Part shown: piece after piece, positions 13,208 through 19,244 of the stretch
Numbering within the stretch: position 1 is the first letter of the stretch
Layout: each line of letters begins with the position of its first letter
Source: CAZSLZ01 sp964607865
GTDB lineage: Bacteria > Vulcanimicrobiota > JAJTBE01 > CAZSLZ01
Assembly (NCBI GenBank): GCA_964607865.1
Contig: CAZSLZ010000053.1
Location: 1-19,244 of the forward strand
Direction: 5' to 3'
Length of the DNA stretch: 19,244 nt
Notes under the pieces: generated by a model
The model's input: only the letters and a program-made list of their open reading frames with translations
Database searches by the model: none
Told to the model about the DNA's origin: nothing
Program-made: the position numbers and the translations under genes

Positions 13208-14062
13208 TCAATTTGAGACTGCCAGGCAGGCTTCCGCCAAGGAACATCCTGAGCATTTCTCTTCTACAAATTTTTCCTCGCATTTTTTTGATATTCCCAG
13301 ATGACAGAGAGGAAAATCATATTTGAGGGGATCATCAGAAGAAAGCCTTTTCAGGGAATCGGTTATTTCCCGGGCCATCATCCAGGATGGGTTTTTTCGC
13401 CGGGTCAGCCCCAGCAATCTTCCAAGACGGGTTATGTGGGCATCCAGGGGAATTACAAGATCTCTGGTATCCACGCCCTGCCAGGGGCCGGGGTCCACTT
13501 CATCCTTCCTTGCCATCCACCTTAAATAAAGGCATAAACGCTTGCAGGGGCTGTTATTTTCCGGAGAGGGAAACAGATAATTATAATTCTTCTGGTTTTC
13601 AAAAGGAGAAATTCCCCCCAACTGCCTGAATACATTGGAAAAATTAGAAAGCCCCTGTTTGAAACCCTCATTTTTGTAAACTTCCAGAAACAGGTTCTCC
13701 AGACTTCCCCATTTTTCAAATACCCTGCCTATAGCCCAGAAAAGAGTTCTCATATCGGAATCGTTATTGAAACGATAGTATAATCCATCAAAAACCTGGT
13801 ATTTATCAATGCAAGCTTCTTTGATAAAATCTGCCGGCCTTTTCTTCACAGCCAAAAAAATATTTTCCAGGTTTCCGATTATAGCTTTCACATTTCCATA
13901 TGCAAAAACCGCGGCAACCAGCCCTGCTGTTTCAATGTCTTTCCTGTCCACAAAACGCCGGGGAAATTGAACCGGGTCATTCTGTATCCGGTCTTCAAAA
14001 TCAAGATGGTGGCTGATCTCATCTAATTTTGTCTTCAGAGAAGCAAAATGAGAATTTGTCAT
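13208..14062 (-). CDS. TIGR02757/DUF2400 family protein, HhH-GPD-like
   Basis: A 284-residue protein of the TIGR02757 (DUF2400) family, whose biochemical role is not established as far as I know. Features that identify it are an N-terminal DPVQFPRRF (29-37), AYGNVKAI (55-62), the LVIPLDAHITRLGRLLGLT block (202-220) and DFPLCHLGIS (249-258). The LDAHITRLGRLLGL block resembles the helix of DNA glycosylases that carries the catalytic Asp, here D207. The C-terminus has Cys at 261, 270, 273 and 279; the last three have the C-x2-C-x5-C spacing of the endonuclease III 4Fe-4S loop. I see no obvious catalytic Lys. Its ATG follows the upstream gene's TAA directly (TAAATG), so the genes are coupled. Confidence 0.88.
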   Translation of the reverse strand: MTNSHFASLKTKLDEISHHLDFEDRIQNDPVQFPRRFVDRKDIETAGLVAAVFAYGNVKAIIGNLENIFLAVKKRPADFIKEACIDKYQVFDGLYYRFNNDSDMRTLFWAIGRVFEKWGSLENLFLEVYKNEGFKQGLSNFSNVFRQLGGISPFENQKNYNYLFPSPENNSPCKRLCLYLRWMARKDEVDPGPWQGVDTRDLVIPLDAHITRLGRLLGLTRRKNPSWMMAREITDSLKRLSSDDPLKYDFPLCHLGISKKCEEKFVEEKCSGCSLAEACLAVSN

Positions 14063-15025
14063 TTAAGGCTCACCCAGTTTATACCTCCTGCGAACAGACC
14101 TCACACAGTTGTCAAACTGAACCGCCTCCGACTGCATTGACCTGAGCAGGACAATAATCTCATCCATAGCATTTTTGTTTATCATATCTTTTTCTGTGCT
14201 GGCAAGATCGTAAGCCAGTTCCGATACCCGCTTCATCTTTACAAAAACATTTATTGCCATATTTTTTATGGCATGGGTTTCGTCATCGGGCGCTGTCAGC
14301 TTTTCGATTCTGGCAATTATATTATCGTAACTGTTCTGCAAATTCTGAATTTCCCTGTAGTCAATTTTTGTTTCTTCAGGAGAAACAATGGCAAGGATTA
14401 ACCGGGATATTTCCGAGTTTCCCGGCTTATTGTTCTTGAAAATCTTTTTAAGAGAATCCATAAATGCCCCGATTTCTCTTACTTTTTCCGGCCCGATCTC
14501 CTCGCCGTTGCCTGAAAGAACAGGAGTGGTTATAGATGAACCGCCGGCTTCAGTGTCATCCCCGTTATCCCTGGAAAAATCCACCGCCATAACCCTGGTT
14601 ACCCTGTCCTCATCAATTCTGCTTCCCAGGGCTTTAAACAACTGTCGCAGAACTTCCAGGGGAATATAAGGTTTATCGGACCTTTCCAGAAAACCGGTCT
14701 TGTAGATTTTTCCGTTTACCACCAGTGTAAAGGCATGGCCGGGGTTTATGGGAGATGGAAAAACCATTTCAGCCGGTGATTGCTCAAAATTGACTGCCAT
14801 AAGCCTGGCGCCGGAGTCATAATCCACACTGCCGGACACAGGTTTCAGGAGATCTCCTATGCGGCCGGCGTCCACCCAGTTGATATCATCCTTTTCAATG
14901 ACCACAGCTTTTATTATATTGCCGTTTATTGCAAAACTGTAATTATTGAAAATTTCATCAGCTCCGGCCAACCCGATGCTAAATATAAAAGTAATTATCA
15001 AGATTATCAAAATTTGTCTTTTCAT
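14063..15025 (-). CDS. Secreted protein with copper-amine-oxidase-N-like domain
   Basis: A 320-residue protein with a clear signal peptide (basic MKRQ, hydrophobic core to about residue 20, likely cleavage near AGA-DE). Residues about 25-155 resemble the copper amine oxidase N-terminal-like/stalk domain found on many Clostridia-type surface proteins: paired beta units, VNGKIYKTGF, a PYIPLEVLRQLFKALG segment, and RVMAVDF. No catalytic oxidase domain is present, so the name reflects fold only. A Gly/Ser/Thr-rich linker (about 156-172) leads to a helical, Ile/Lys-rich C-terminal half (about 180-320) with one Cys. No sortase, lipobox or S-layer signal was seen. It lies between pgi (86 bp upstream) and the TIGR02757 gene (no gap). 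Confidence 0.75.
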   Translation of the reverse strand: MKRQILIILIITFIFSIGLAGADEIFNNYSFAINGNIIKAVVIEKDDINWVDAGRIGDLLKPVSGSVDYDSGARLMAVNFEQSPAEMVFPSPINPGHAFTLVVNGKIYKTGFLERSDKPYIPLEVLRQLFKALGSRIDEDRVTRVMAVDFSRDNGDDTEAGGSSITTPVLSGNGEEIGPEKVREIGAFMDSLKKIFKNNKPGNSEISRLILAIVSPEETKIDYREIQNLQNSYDNIIARIEKLTAPDDETHAIKNMAINVFVKMKRVSELAYDLASTEKDMINKNAMDEIIVLLRSMQSEAVQFDNCVRSVRRRYKLGEP

Positions 15026-15111
15026 AAATTCATCCTGTTTAAAAAACCAGCTATTAAGTTATTGCAAGTTGAAATTCTGCATTTGTGTTTTAAGTGGTCT
15101 TTATATTTGTT

Positions 15112-16503
15112 TTATTTCGCCGTAGGTTTCAACTCCCTGTTGCTCACCATTCTGATTTCTCTGGAAGCCAGTTCATTTTTAATTTTTTCTCCCGTTTTCG
15201 CATAGCCCGGTTTTTCCAACAGGGCAAACATATTTTTCTTGTAATCTTCAACTCCGGGCTGGTTAAAAGGATTCACACCAAGCATATAACCGCTCAGCCC
15301 GACTGCCCATTCGAAGAAATAGAAGAGTTTGCCAATGAAATAAGGTGAAAGCCTGGGGATATGAAGGGTCATATTGGGCACTCCGCCGGTTCTGTGGGCT
15401 TCCCTGGTTCCCAGCAACGCCTGGTGGTTTACATATCCATAGGTCTTTCCCGCCAGATAATCAAGGTTATCCAGGTTTCTGCCATCTTTTTTAACTAAAA
15501 TCTCAGCTTCCGGGTCGTCAATTTCCAGAAAAGTTTCAAAAATATCCCTTCTTCCCTGTTGAATCCATTGGCCCATGGAATGAAGGTCTGTGGTAAAATT
15601 ACATGACGCAGGAAAAATCCCCCTGTTTTCCTTTCCTTCTGACTCTCCGAATAACTGTTTCCACCATTCAGAAATATAATGAAGTTGGGGTTCGAAATCA
15701 GCCAGAATTTCTGTGGTTTTACCTTGCTGATAAAGCAGATTCCTTATCAGCGCATACATGGCGGAAGGATTATTGAAAAGGCTGGCTTCATCCTTATACT
15801 CCAGCAACCCATCCTTTGCGCCTTCAATCAATTCCACTATATCTATACCCGCCACCGCAATAGGTAAAAGTCCCACCGGGGTTAAAACCGAAAATCTTCC
15901 CCCCACGTCGTCGGGTATTACATACGATTTTAAACCCACCTCGTCGGCAAGGGTCCGCAGAGCTCCCCTGGACTTATCGGTGGTGGCGATGATTCGCTGA
16001 TATGCTTCTGTTTGACCGTATTGCCTGATCATCCATTCACGAATCTCACGGAAAGCAAGGGCGGTTTCGGTGGTGGTACCCGACTTGGAAATAACATTGA
16101 TAGATACCTTTTTGCCCTCCATAACCCTGAAAAGGTCTTTAAGATAACGGGGTGAAATTGAATTGCCGGCAAAATAGGTTTTCGGTTTTTGCAGATCGTT
16201 GTAAAAATTGGGCAACAATGCTTCTATTGTAGCTCTTGCTCCCAGATAAGAACCGCCGATTCCCACACACAGGAAAATATCAGAGTCCTCTCTCACCTGG
16301 CCGGCAGTTTCTTTAATATCATTTATAATTGATGAGTCCAGGGTATTGGGAAGATCAATCCATCCCAGGTAATCACTACCCGGGCCGGATCTATCAGCCA
16401 GAGTTTTACGGGCTTCGTCATACAGCCTGGCCTGTTTCTTTATGTCCGCCTCGGTAATTAAACTGGTAATATTCGTATAATCTAATCTTATATTTTTCAT
16501 CAT
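15112..16503 (-). CDS. pgi: Glucose-6-phosphate isomerase
   Basis: A 463-residue enzyme interconverting glucose 6-phosphate and fructose 6-phosphate. It has the short (~450 aa) bacterial form. Landmarks are GIGGSYLGAR (81-90), the phosphate-binding SKSGTTTETALAFR (139-152), GGRFSVLTPVG (201-211), the catalytic Glu region FGESEGKENRGIFPA (285-299), TDLHSMGQWIQQGRRDIFET (305-324), and the catalytic Lys in NPFNQPGVEDYKKN (411-424). AGGAG lies 6 nt before the first of two consecutive ATG codons. With the split transketolase on the other side of a 233-bp spacer, the two divergent units join glycolysis and the pentose phosphate pathway at fructose 6-phosphate. Confidence 0.97.
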   Translation of the reverse strand: MMKNIRLDYTNITSLITEADIKKQARLYDEARKTLADRSGPGSDYLGWIDLPNTLDSSIINDIKETAGQVREDSDIFLCVGIGGSYLGARATIEALLPNFYNDLQKPKTYFAGNSISPRYLKDLFRVMEGKKVSINVISKSGTTTETALAFREIREWMIRQYGQTEAYQRIIATTDKSRGALRTLADEVGLKSYVIPDDVGGRFSVLTPVGLLPIAVAGIDIVELIEGAKDGLLEYKDEASLFNNPSAMYALIRNLLYQQGKTTEILADFEPQLHYISEWWKQLFGESEGKENRGIFPASCNFTTDLHSMGQWIQQGRRDIFETFLEIDDPEAEILVKKDGRNLDNLDYLAGKTYGYVNHQALLGTREAHRTGGVPNMTLHIPRLSPYFIGKLFYFFEWAVGLSGYMLGVNPFNQPGVEDYKKNMFALLEKPGYAKTGEKIKNELASREIRMVSNRELKPTAK

Positions 16504-16683
16504 TCTTCACTCCTGCCTTTTTTGAATTAATTCGATTCAACCAGGAAAGTAACCTTTTTCTGTTGATTAATTTTAAATATATCACCCAGAATAACACCTT
16601 TTGGCAATAAAAAGTTTATTCAAGTAAAATTATATTAATTCATATAAACTGATATTACCGACTCGTATTTTTCAAAGGAACTC

Positions 16684-16711
16684 TTTTCAGTATTGTTAAA
16701 TAATATATATA
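16684..16711 (+). promoter_or_regulatory. Possible transketolase promoter
   Basis: TTTTCA (16684-16689) and TATATA (16706-16711), 16 bp apart, sit upstream of the transketolase start at 16737. The region is AT-rich, so the hexamers are weak evidence. Confidence 0.3.
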
Positions 16712-16736
16712 AAGCAATAATGAAAAGAGGAAAATT

Positions 16737-17558
16737 ATGGATGTGAATCACTTAAAACAGAAGGCTAATGAACTCAGAATTGATTTGATTAAAATGCTGG
16801 CTCATGTAGGAACCGGCCATACCGGTGGCCCAATGGGGACAGCCGACATGTTTGCGGCACTTTATTCCGGTAAATTGCTGAAATTCGATCCCCAGAATCC
16901 TCATTGGCCCCAGAGAGATTTTTTCGTCCTTTCCAACGGCCATATTTGCCCAATTTTGTATGTTGCACTGGCTCATGCCGGGTTCTTTCCCATTGAAGAA
17001 TTGAAAACCCTGCGGCAACTGAATACCAGGCTTCAGGGGCACCCCCACCGGTTGGATACACCAGGGGTGGAACTCTCCGCCGGCTCCCTGGGACAGGGAA
17101 TCGGAGCTGCCATGGGCATGGCTTTGGGGTTGAAATCAGATAATAAACCTAACAAGGTGGTCTGTATGATGGGCGACGGCGAACTGGAGGAAGGCTCCTG
17201 CTGGGAAGCTTTTATGGCGGCTGCCCGGTATAAATTAGATAACTTATATGTAATTATTGACAGGAATTACCTGCAAATAGACGGGCATACTGATCTTTAT
17301 GTTTCAAGCCTGGATCCCCTGGATGAAAAATTCCGCTCTTTTAATTTCGAGGTTTTTAAATGTGATGGCAATGATATTGAAGATTTTACTGAAACTTTCA
17401 GGGAAGCTGAGAAATCAAAAGGCAAGCCTAAGGTAATCATTGCCCGCACGGTTATGGGCAAAGGGGTTTCCTTTATGGAAGACGATCATAGCTGGCACGG
17501 GAAACCACCGAAACCCGAAGAAGCAGAAAAAGCTCTGGCAGAACTGGGAGGCAAGTAA
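16737..17558 (+). CDS. Transketolase, N-terminal subunit
   Basis: A 273-residue TPP-binding half of a split transketolase, which moves two-carbon units between sugar phosphates. Visible features are GTGHTGGPMGTADMFAALY (26-44), LSNGH (65-69), the PHRLDTPGVELSAGSLGQGI segment, and the TPP/Mg motif GDGELEEGSCWEAFMAA (146-162) closed by IIDRNYLQIDG. HSWHGKPP near the C-terminus carries the conserved His-x-x-His. The usual NGLQ is NYLQ here. AAGAGG lies 7 nt before the ATG. The downstream half starts 1 bp after this stop codon. Full-length transketolases are about 650 residues; the two halves together give 613. Confidence 0.95.
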   Translation: MDVNHLKQKANELRIDLIKMLAHVGTGHTGGPMGTADMFAALYSGKLLKFDPQNPHWPQRDFFVLSNGHICPILYVALAHAGFFPIEELKTLRQLNTRLQGHPHRLDTPGVELSAGSLGQGIGAAMGMALGLKSDNKPNKVVCMMGDGELEEGSCWEAFMAAARYKLDNLYVIIDRNYLQIDGHTDLYVSSLDPLDEKFRSFNFEVFKCDGNDIEDFTETFREAEKSKGKPKVIIARTVMGKGVSFMEDDHSWHGKPPKPEEAEKALAELGGK

Positions 17559-17559
17559 G

Positions 17560-18582
17560 ATGTTAAATAAAAATATGCACCTTGTAAAAGATTTATATAG
17601 CGACGGTATAAAAGAATCTCCCACCCGGGTTGGTTATGGCGAAGGCCTTGTGGAGATGGGAAAGAAAAACCCCAATATCGTGGTACTCTGCGGTGATCTT
17701 ACCGATTCCACCAAAACCAGGATGTTCCAGCAGGAATTTCCAGAAAGATTCTATGAAATGGGAGTATCGGAACAGAATATGGTAGCTGCTGCCTGCGGCC
17801 TTTCCCTGGTGGGTAAAATTCCCTATGTTGCCACCTACGCAGCTTTCGTTCCTGGCCGTTCTTTCGATCAGATTCGAATTTCCGCAGGCTACAATCATGC
17901 CAATGTAAAATTGTCGGGAGCCCATTCTGGAATTTCTGTCGGCCCCGACGGCGCAACCCATCAGATGATGGAAGACCTTTCCATGATGAGAACCCTTCCC
18001 AATATGACAGTGATTGCCCCATGTGATCATGAGCAGGCCAGAAAAGCCACAATTGCCGCCGGAGAAACAAAGGGCCCGGTTTATCTTAGATTCGGCAGAG
18101 AAAATGTTCCTATGATAACCACTGCCAGTACCCCCTTTGAAGTTGGAAAAGGCAATTTATTGAGGGACGGCAGCGATGTGGCAATTATCGCCTGTGGCCC
18201 ACTGGTTTATGAAGCCTTGATGGCTGCAAGGGAATTGGAAAACCACAGTGTTTCTGCCATGGTTATTGATATGCATACAATAAAACCACTTTATGATGAA
18301 CTGGTTTTTTATGCAGCGAAAAAATGTGGCGCCATAGTAACAGCCGAAGAACACCAGATTACCGTTGGTTTGGGTTCTGCTGTAGCTGAATCTAAGACGC
18401 GAAGCCATCCTGTACCCCAGGAGTTTGTGGGTATGCCCGACAGTTACGGTGAATCTGGAAAACCCAGAGAGCTGATGGACAAATATGGAATGTCCAAGCA
18501 GGGAATACTTGAAAAAGCCAGCCGGGTATTGAAACGAAAAACCCCCCGGTTTGAACCCATTTATTCTGGCCACATAATGTAA
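17560..18582 (+). CDS. Transketolase, C-terminal subunit
   Basis: A 340-residue partner of the preceding gene, carrying the pyrimidine-binding domain and the C-terminal domain. The catalytic Glu that activates TPP is in GVSEQNMVAAACGLS; AYAAFVPGRSFDQIR and HSGISVGPDGATHQ follow as expected. The final third (ACGPLVYEAL, VIDMHTIKPLYDE, TAEEHQITVGLGSAV) is the transketolase C-terminal domain. The frame is open back to 17440, but the ATG at 17560 is chosen because GGGAGG lies 8 nt upstream and the earlier part overlaps the N-subunit. The intervening A means stop and start are nearly contiguous (TAAGATG), so stoichiometric translation is likely. 1-deoxyxylulose-5-phosphate synthase is excluded by the split form and length. 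Confidence 0.94.
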   Translation: MLNKNMHLVKDLYSDGIKESPTRVGYGEGLVEMGKKNPNIVVLCGDLTDSTKTRMFQQEFPERFYEMGVSEQNMVAAACGLSLVGKIPYVATYAAFVPGRSFDQIRISAGYNHANVKLSGAHSGISVGPDGATHQMMEDLSMMRTLPNMTVIAPCDHEQARKATIAAGETKGPVYLRFGRENVPMITTASTPFEVGKGNLLRDGSDVAIIACGPLVYEALMAARELENHSVSAMVIDMHTIKPLYDELVFYAAKKCGAIVTAEEHQITVGLGSAVAESKTRSHPVPQEFVGMPDSYGESGKPRELMDKYGMSKQGILEKASRVLKRKTPRFEPIYSGHIM

Positions 18583-18616
18583 ACAGAATTTCATGCATTT
18601 TTAAATTTAAAGAAAT

Positions 18617-18659
18617 GAAACAAGGTAAACATTTAAATGTTTACCTTGTTTCTTTTTGT
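18617..18659 (+). terminator. Perfect 36-bp palindromic terminator after transketolase
   Basis: Bases 18617-18652 form an uninterrupted 18+18 palindrome (outer GAAACAAGG, centre ATTTAAAT), followed by TTTTTG. It begins 35 bp after the transketolase stop. On the minus strand it is followed by ATTTCTTT, so it may also serve the convergent small-protein gene. Confidence 0.88.
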
Positions 18660-18713
18660 AAAACCTTTCAAAGATTACTTCTGCTGACAGCCTGGACATG
18701 TCACATCGATTCG

Positions 18714-18738
18714 TACAGAAATTTTCGTAATTTCTGTA
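18714..18738. repeat. Hairpin TACAGAAAT-7-ATTTCTGTA
   Basis: Nine-base perfect arms (18714-18722 and 18730-18738) around TTTCGTA. It lies between the convergent transketolase and DUF5320-like genes and has no T-run on either side. It could be an RNA 3'-end stabiliser or a protein site. Confidence 0.5.
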
Positions 18739-18772
18739 TGCTACAAAAACCTTGCATTCAATCATTTTCCGG

Positions 18773-19075
18773 TTATTCTGCAGAATCTTCTAATTCATTC
18801 ATTCTGTTGGTTACAGCATCCAGTTGTTGTCTTAACATGCTGGCTTCATTCTTCAAAGCTGAAATTTCATTGGAACTATCAGTCAGGGGAGTTTCGTAAA
18901 CCGGGTAATTAACTCTGTAACCAAAACCCCGGCAGCGTCCTCTTCTGAAACCTCCGCCAAAACCCCGGCCTCTGGCCGGCGCTTCCATTACAATGGGGCC
19001 GGGAGGGCAATATCCCATCCCTCTCCCCGTTCTGGATCCCTGGCCCATGGGGCCTGTTCTATCAAATCCTGGCAT
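18773..19075 (-). CDS. DUF5320-like Gly/Arg-rich small protein
   Basis: A 100-residue protein resembling the DUF5320 family, small proteins of anaerobic bacteria and archaea with no settled function that I know often occur near dinitrogenase iron-molybdenum cofactor-type genes. The N-terminal signature is MPGFDRTGPMGQGSRTGRGM, then GYCPPG, a Gly/Arg-rich stretch (34-53, RGRGFGGGFRRGRCRGFGYR) and a C-terminal coiled coil (about 66-97). There are two Cys (23 and 48). The frame extends upstream to 19147, but AAGGAGG at 7 nt fixes the ATG at 19073-19075, and the promoter lies inside the longer frame. It is monocistronic within the window. Confidence 0.88.
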   Translation of the reverse strand: MPGFDRTGPMGQGSRTGRGMGYCPPGPIVMEAPARGRGFGGGFRRGRCRGFGYRVNYPVYETPLTDSSNEISALKNEASMLRQQLDAVTNRMNELEDSAE

Positions 19076-19118
19076 TGTAAAACCTCCTTTAATTTTTAGT
19101 GAGCATATGCCCAAAACC

Positions 19119-19147
19119 ATTATAATAGATAATTTTTTTTCTTTCAA
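19119..19147 (-). promoter_or_regulatory. Consensus sigma-70 promoter of the DUF5320-like gene
   Basis: On the minus strand, TTGAAA (19142-19147) and a perfect TATAAT (19119-19124) are spaced by 17 bp, with an A-rich spacer. The start near 19112 gives a leader of about 37 nt. This is the strongest promoter in the window, suggesting high or constitutive expression. Confidence 0.85.
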
Positions 19148-19209
19148 GGGGGGAAATAAAAGAATTAAGAAAAATATAGATAAAAGCCGATGAAACTATA
19201 TGCGATAGA

Positions 19210-19230
19210 TTTTCTGTTAAAAACAGAAAA
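19210..19230. promoter_or_regulatory. Inverted repeat TTTTCTGTT-AAA-AACAGAAAA before an edge gene
   Basis: Perfect 9-3-9 inverted repeat seven bases before a ribosome binding site at the window edge. As DNA it could be an operator; as RNA, a hairpin next to the ribosome binding site. It lies in the spacer divergent from the DUF5320-like gene. Confidence 0.5.
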
Positions 19231-19235
19231 AATTG

Positions 19236-19244
19236 CCGGAGGTA
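19236..19244 (+). promoter_or_regulatory. Ribosome binding site of a gene starting beyond the window
   Basis: CCGGAGGTA contains GGAGG (19238-19242) at the last bases of the window. A start codon would be expected within about 10 nt to the right, implying a plus-strand gene divergent from the DUF5320-like gene. Confidence 0.5.

Noticed and set aside
17440..17559. N-terminal extension of the transketolase C-subunit from 17440
   Set aside because: It overlaps the end of the N-subunit in another frame; GGGAGG places the start at 17560.
16737..18582. Split transketolase as a frameshifted single gene
   Set aside because: Each half has its own stop/start and ribosome binding site, and two-gene transketolases are a known natural arrangement.
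19166..19193. Sigma-28-like promoter (TAAG-16-GCCGATGA) for the right-edge gene
   Set aside because: Both boxes deviate from TAAA-15-GCCGATAA and the gene is not visible, so the match is too weak to call.

Overview
The window looks like chromosomal DNA from an anaerobic, probably motile, fermentative bacterium with moderate-to-low GC. The bacterial assignment rests on strong AGGAGG-type ribosome binding sites, TTG and GTG starts, sigma-70 promoters (TTGAAA-17-TATAAT at 19119-19147; TTGAAA-17-TAAAAT at 12640-12668) and A-stem/T-tail terminators. An anaerobic life is suggested by a four-subunit pyruvate-type 2-oxoacid:ferredoxin oxidoreductase in the order gamma-delta-alpha-beta and by a transketolase split into two genes. 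Both layouts are familiar from Clostridia, Thermotogae and several uncultured phyla. I cannot name the lineage from the sequence.

Layout. (1) 1-1117: the 3' end of a gene running in from the left. It encodes tandem Ala/Gly/Asn hexapeptides followed by a C-terminal domain that resembles the Bacillus Tgl-type transglutaminase; a terminator follows. (2) 1401-3113 (-): a methyl-accepting chemotaxis protein with a possible CheR/CheB-binding tail. (3) 3114-3853: no gene, but a cluster of GTCATTGCGAG...GCAATCTC-type repeats forming a MITE-like unit, then the por terminator. (4) 3854-6887 (-): porG-porD-porA-porB, tightly overlapping. (5) 6888-7503: a 616-bp AT-rich divergent control region with three perfect inverted repeats, then marR (+). 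(6) queD (-), converging on marR with no gap. (7) 8441-11404 (+): an unknown 128-residue protein, asparaginyl-tRNA synthetase, and a receiver-histidine kinase fusion with an abnormal ATP-binding site. (8) 11406-12607 (-): a small unknown protein and a secreted or anchored unknown protein under one clear promoter. (9) 12669-13207: no gene; an orphan hairpin and another repeat copy. (10) 13208-16503 (-): pgi, a secreted protein with a copper-amine-oxidase-N-like region, and a TIGR02757/DUF2400 protein. (11) 16737-18582 (+): the two transketolase halves, ending at a perfect 36-bp palindromic terminator. (12) 18773-19075 (-): a DUF5320-like Gly/Arg-rich small protein. A ribosome binding site at the right edge announces another + strand gene.

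How it fits together. Phosphoglucose isomerase, the split transketolase and pyruvate:ferredoxin oxidoreductase cover sugar interconversion and pyruvate oxidation to acetyl-CoA with reduced ferredoxin. AsnRS and QueD are housekeeping (translation, queuosine). The chemoreceptor and the receiver-kinase are sensory. The most unusual items are the repeat-fronted Tgl-like protein, the 87-aa/311-aa secreted pair, the receiver-kinase with altered G1/G2 boxes, and the repeat family. I see no CRISPR array, tRNA, rRNA, transposase gene or recognised defence system.
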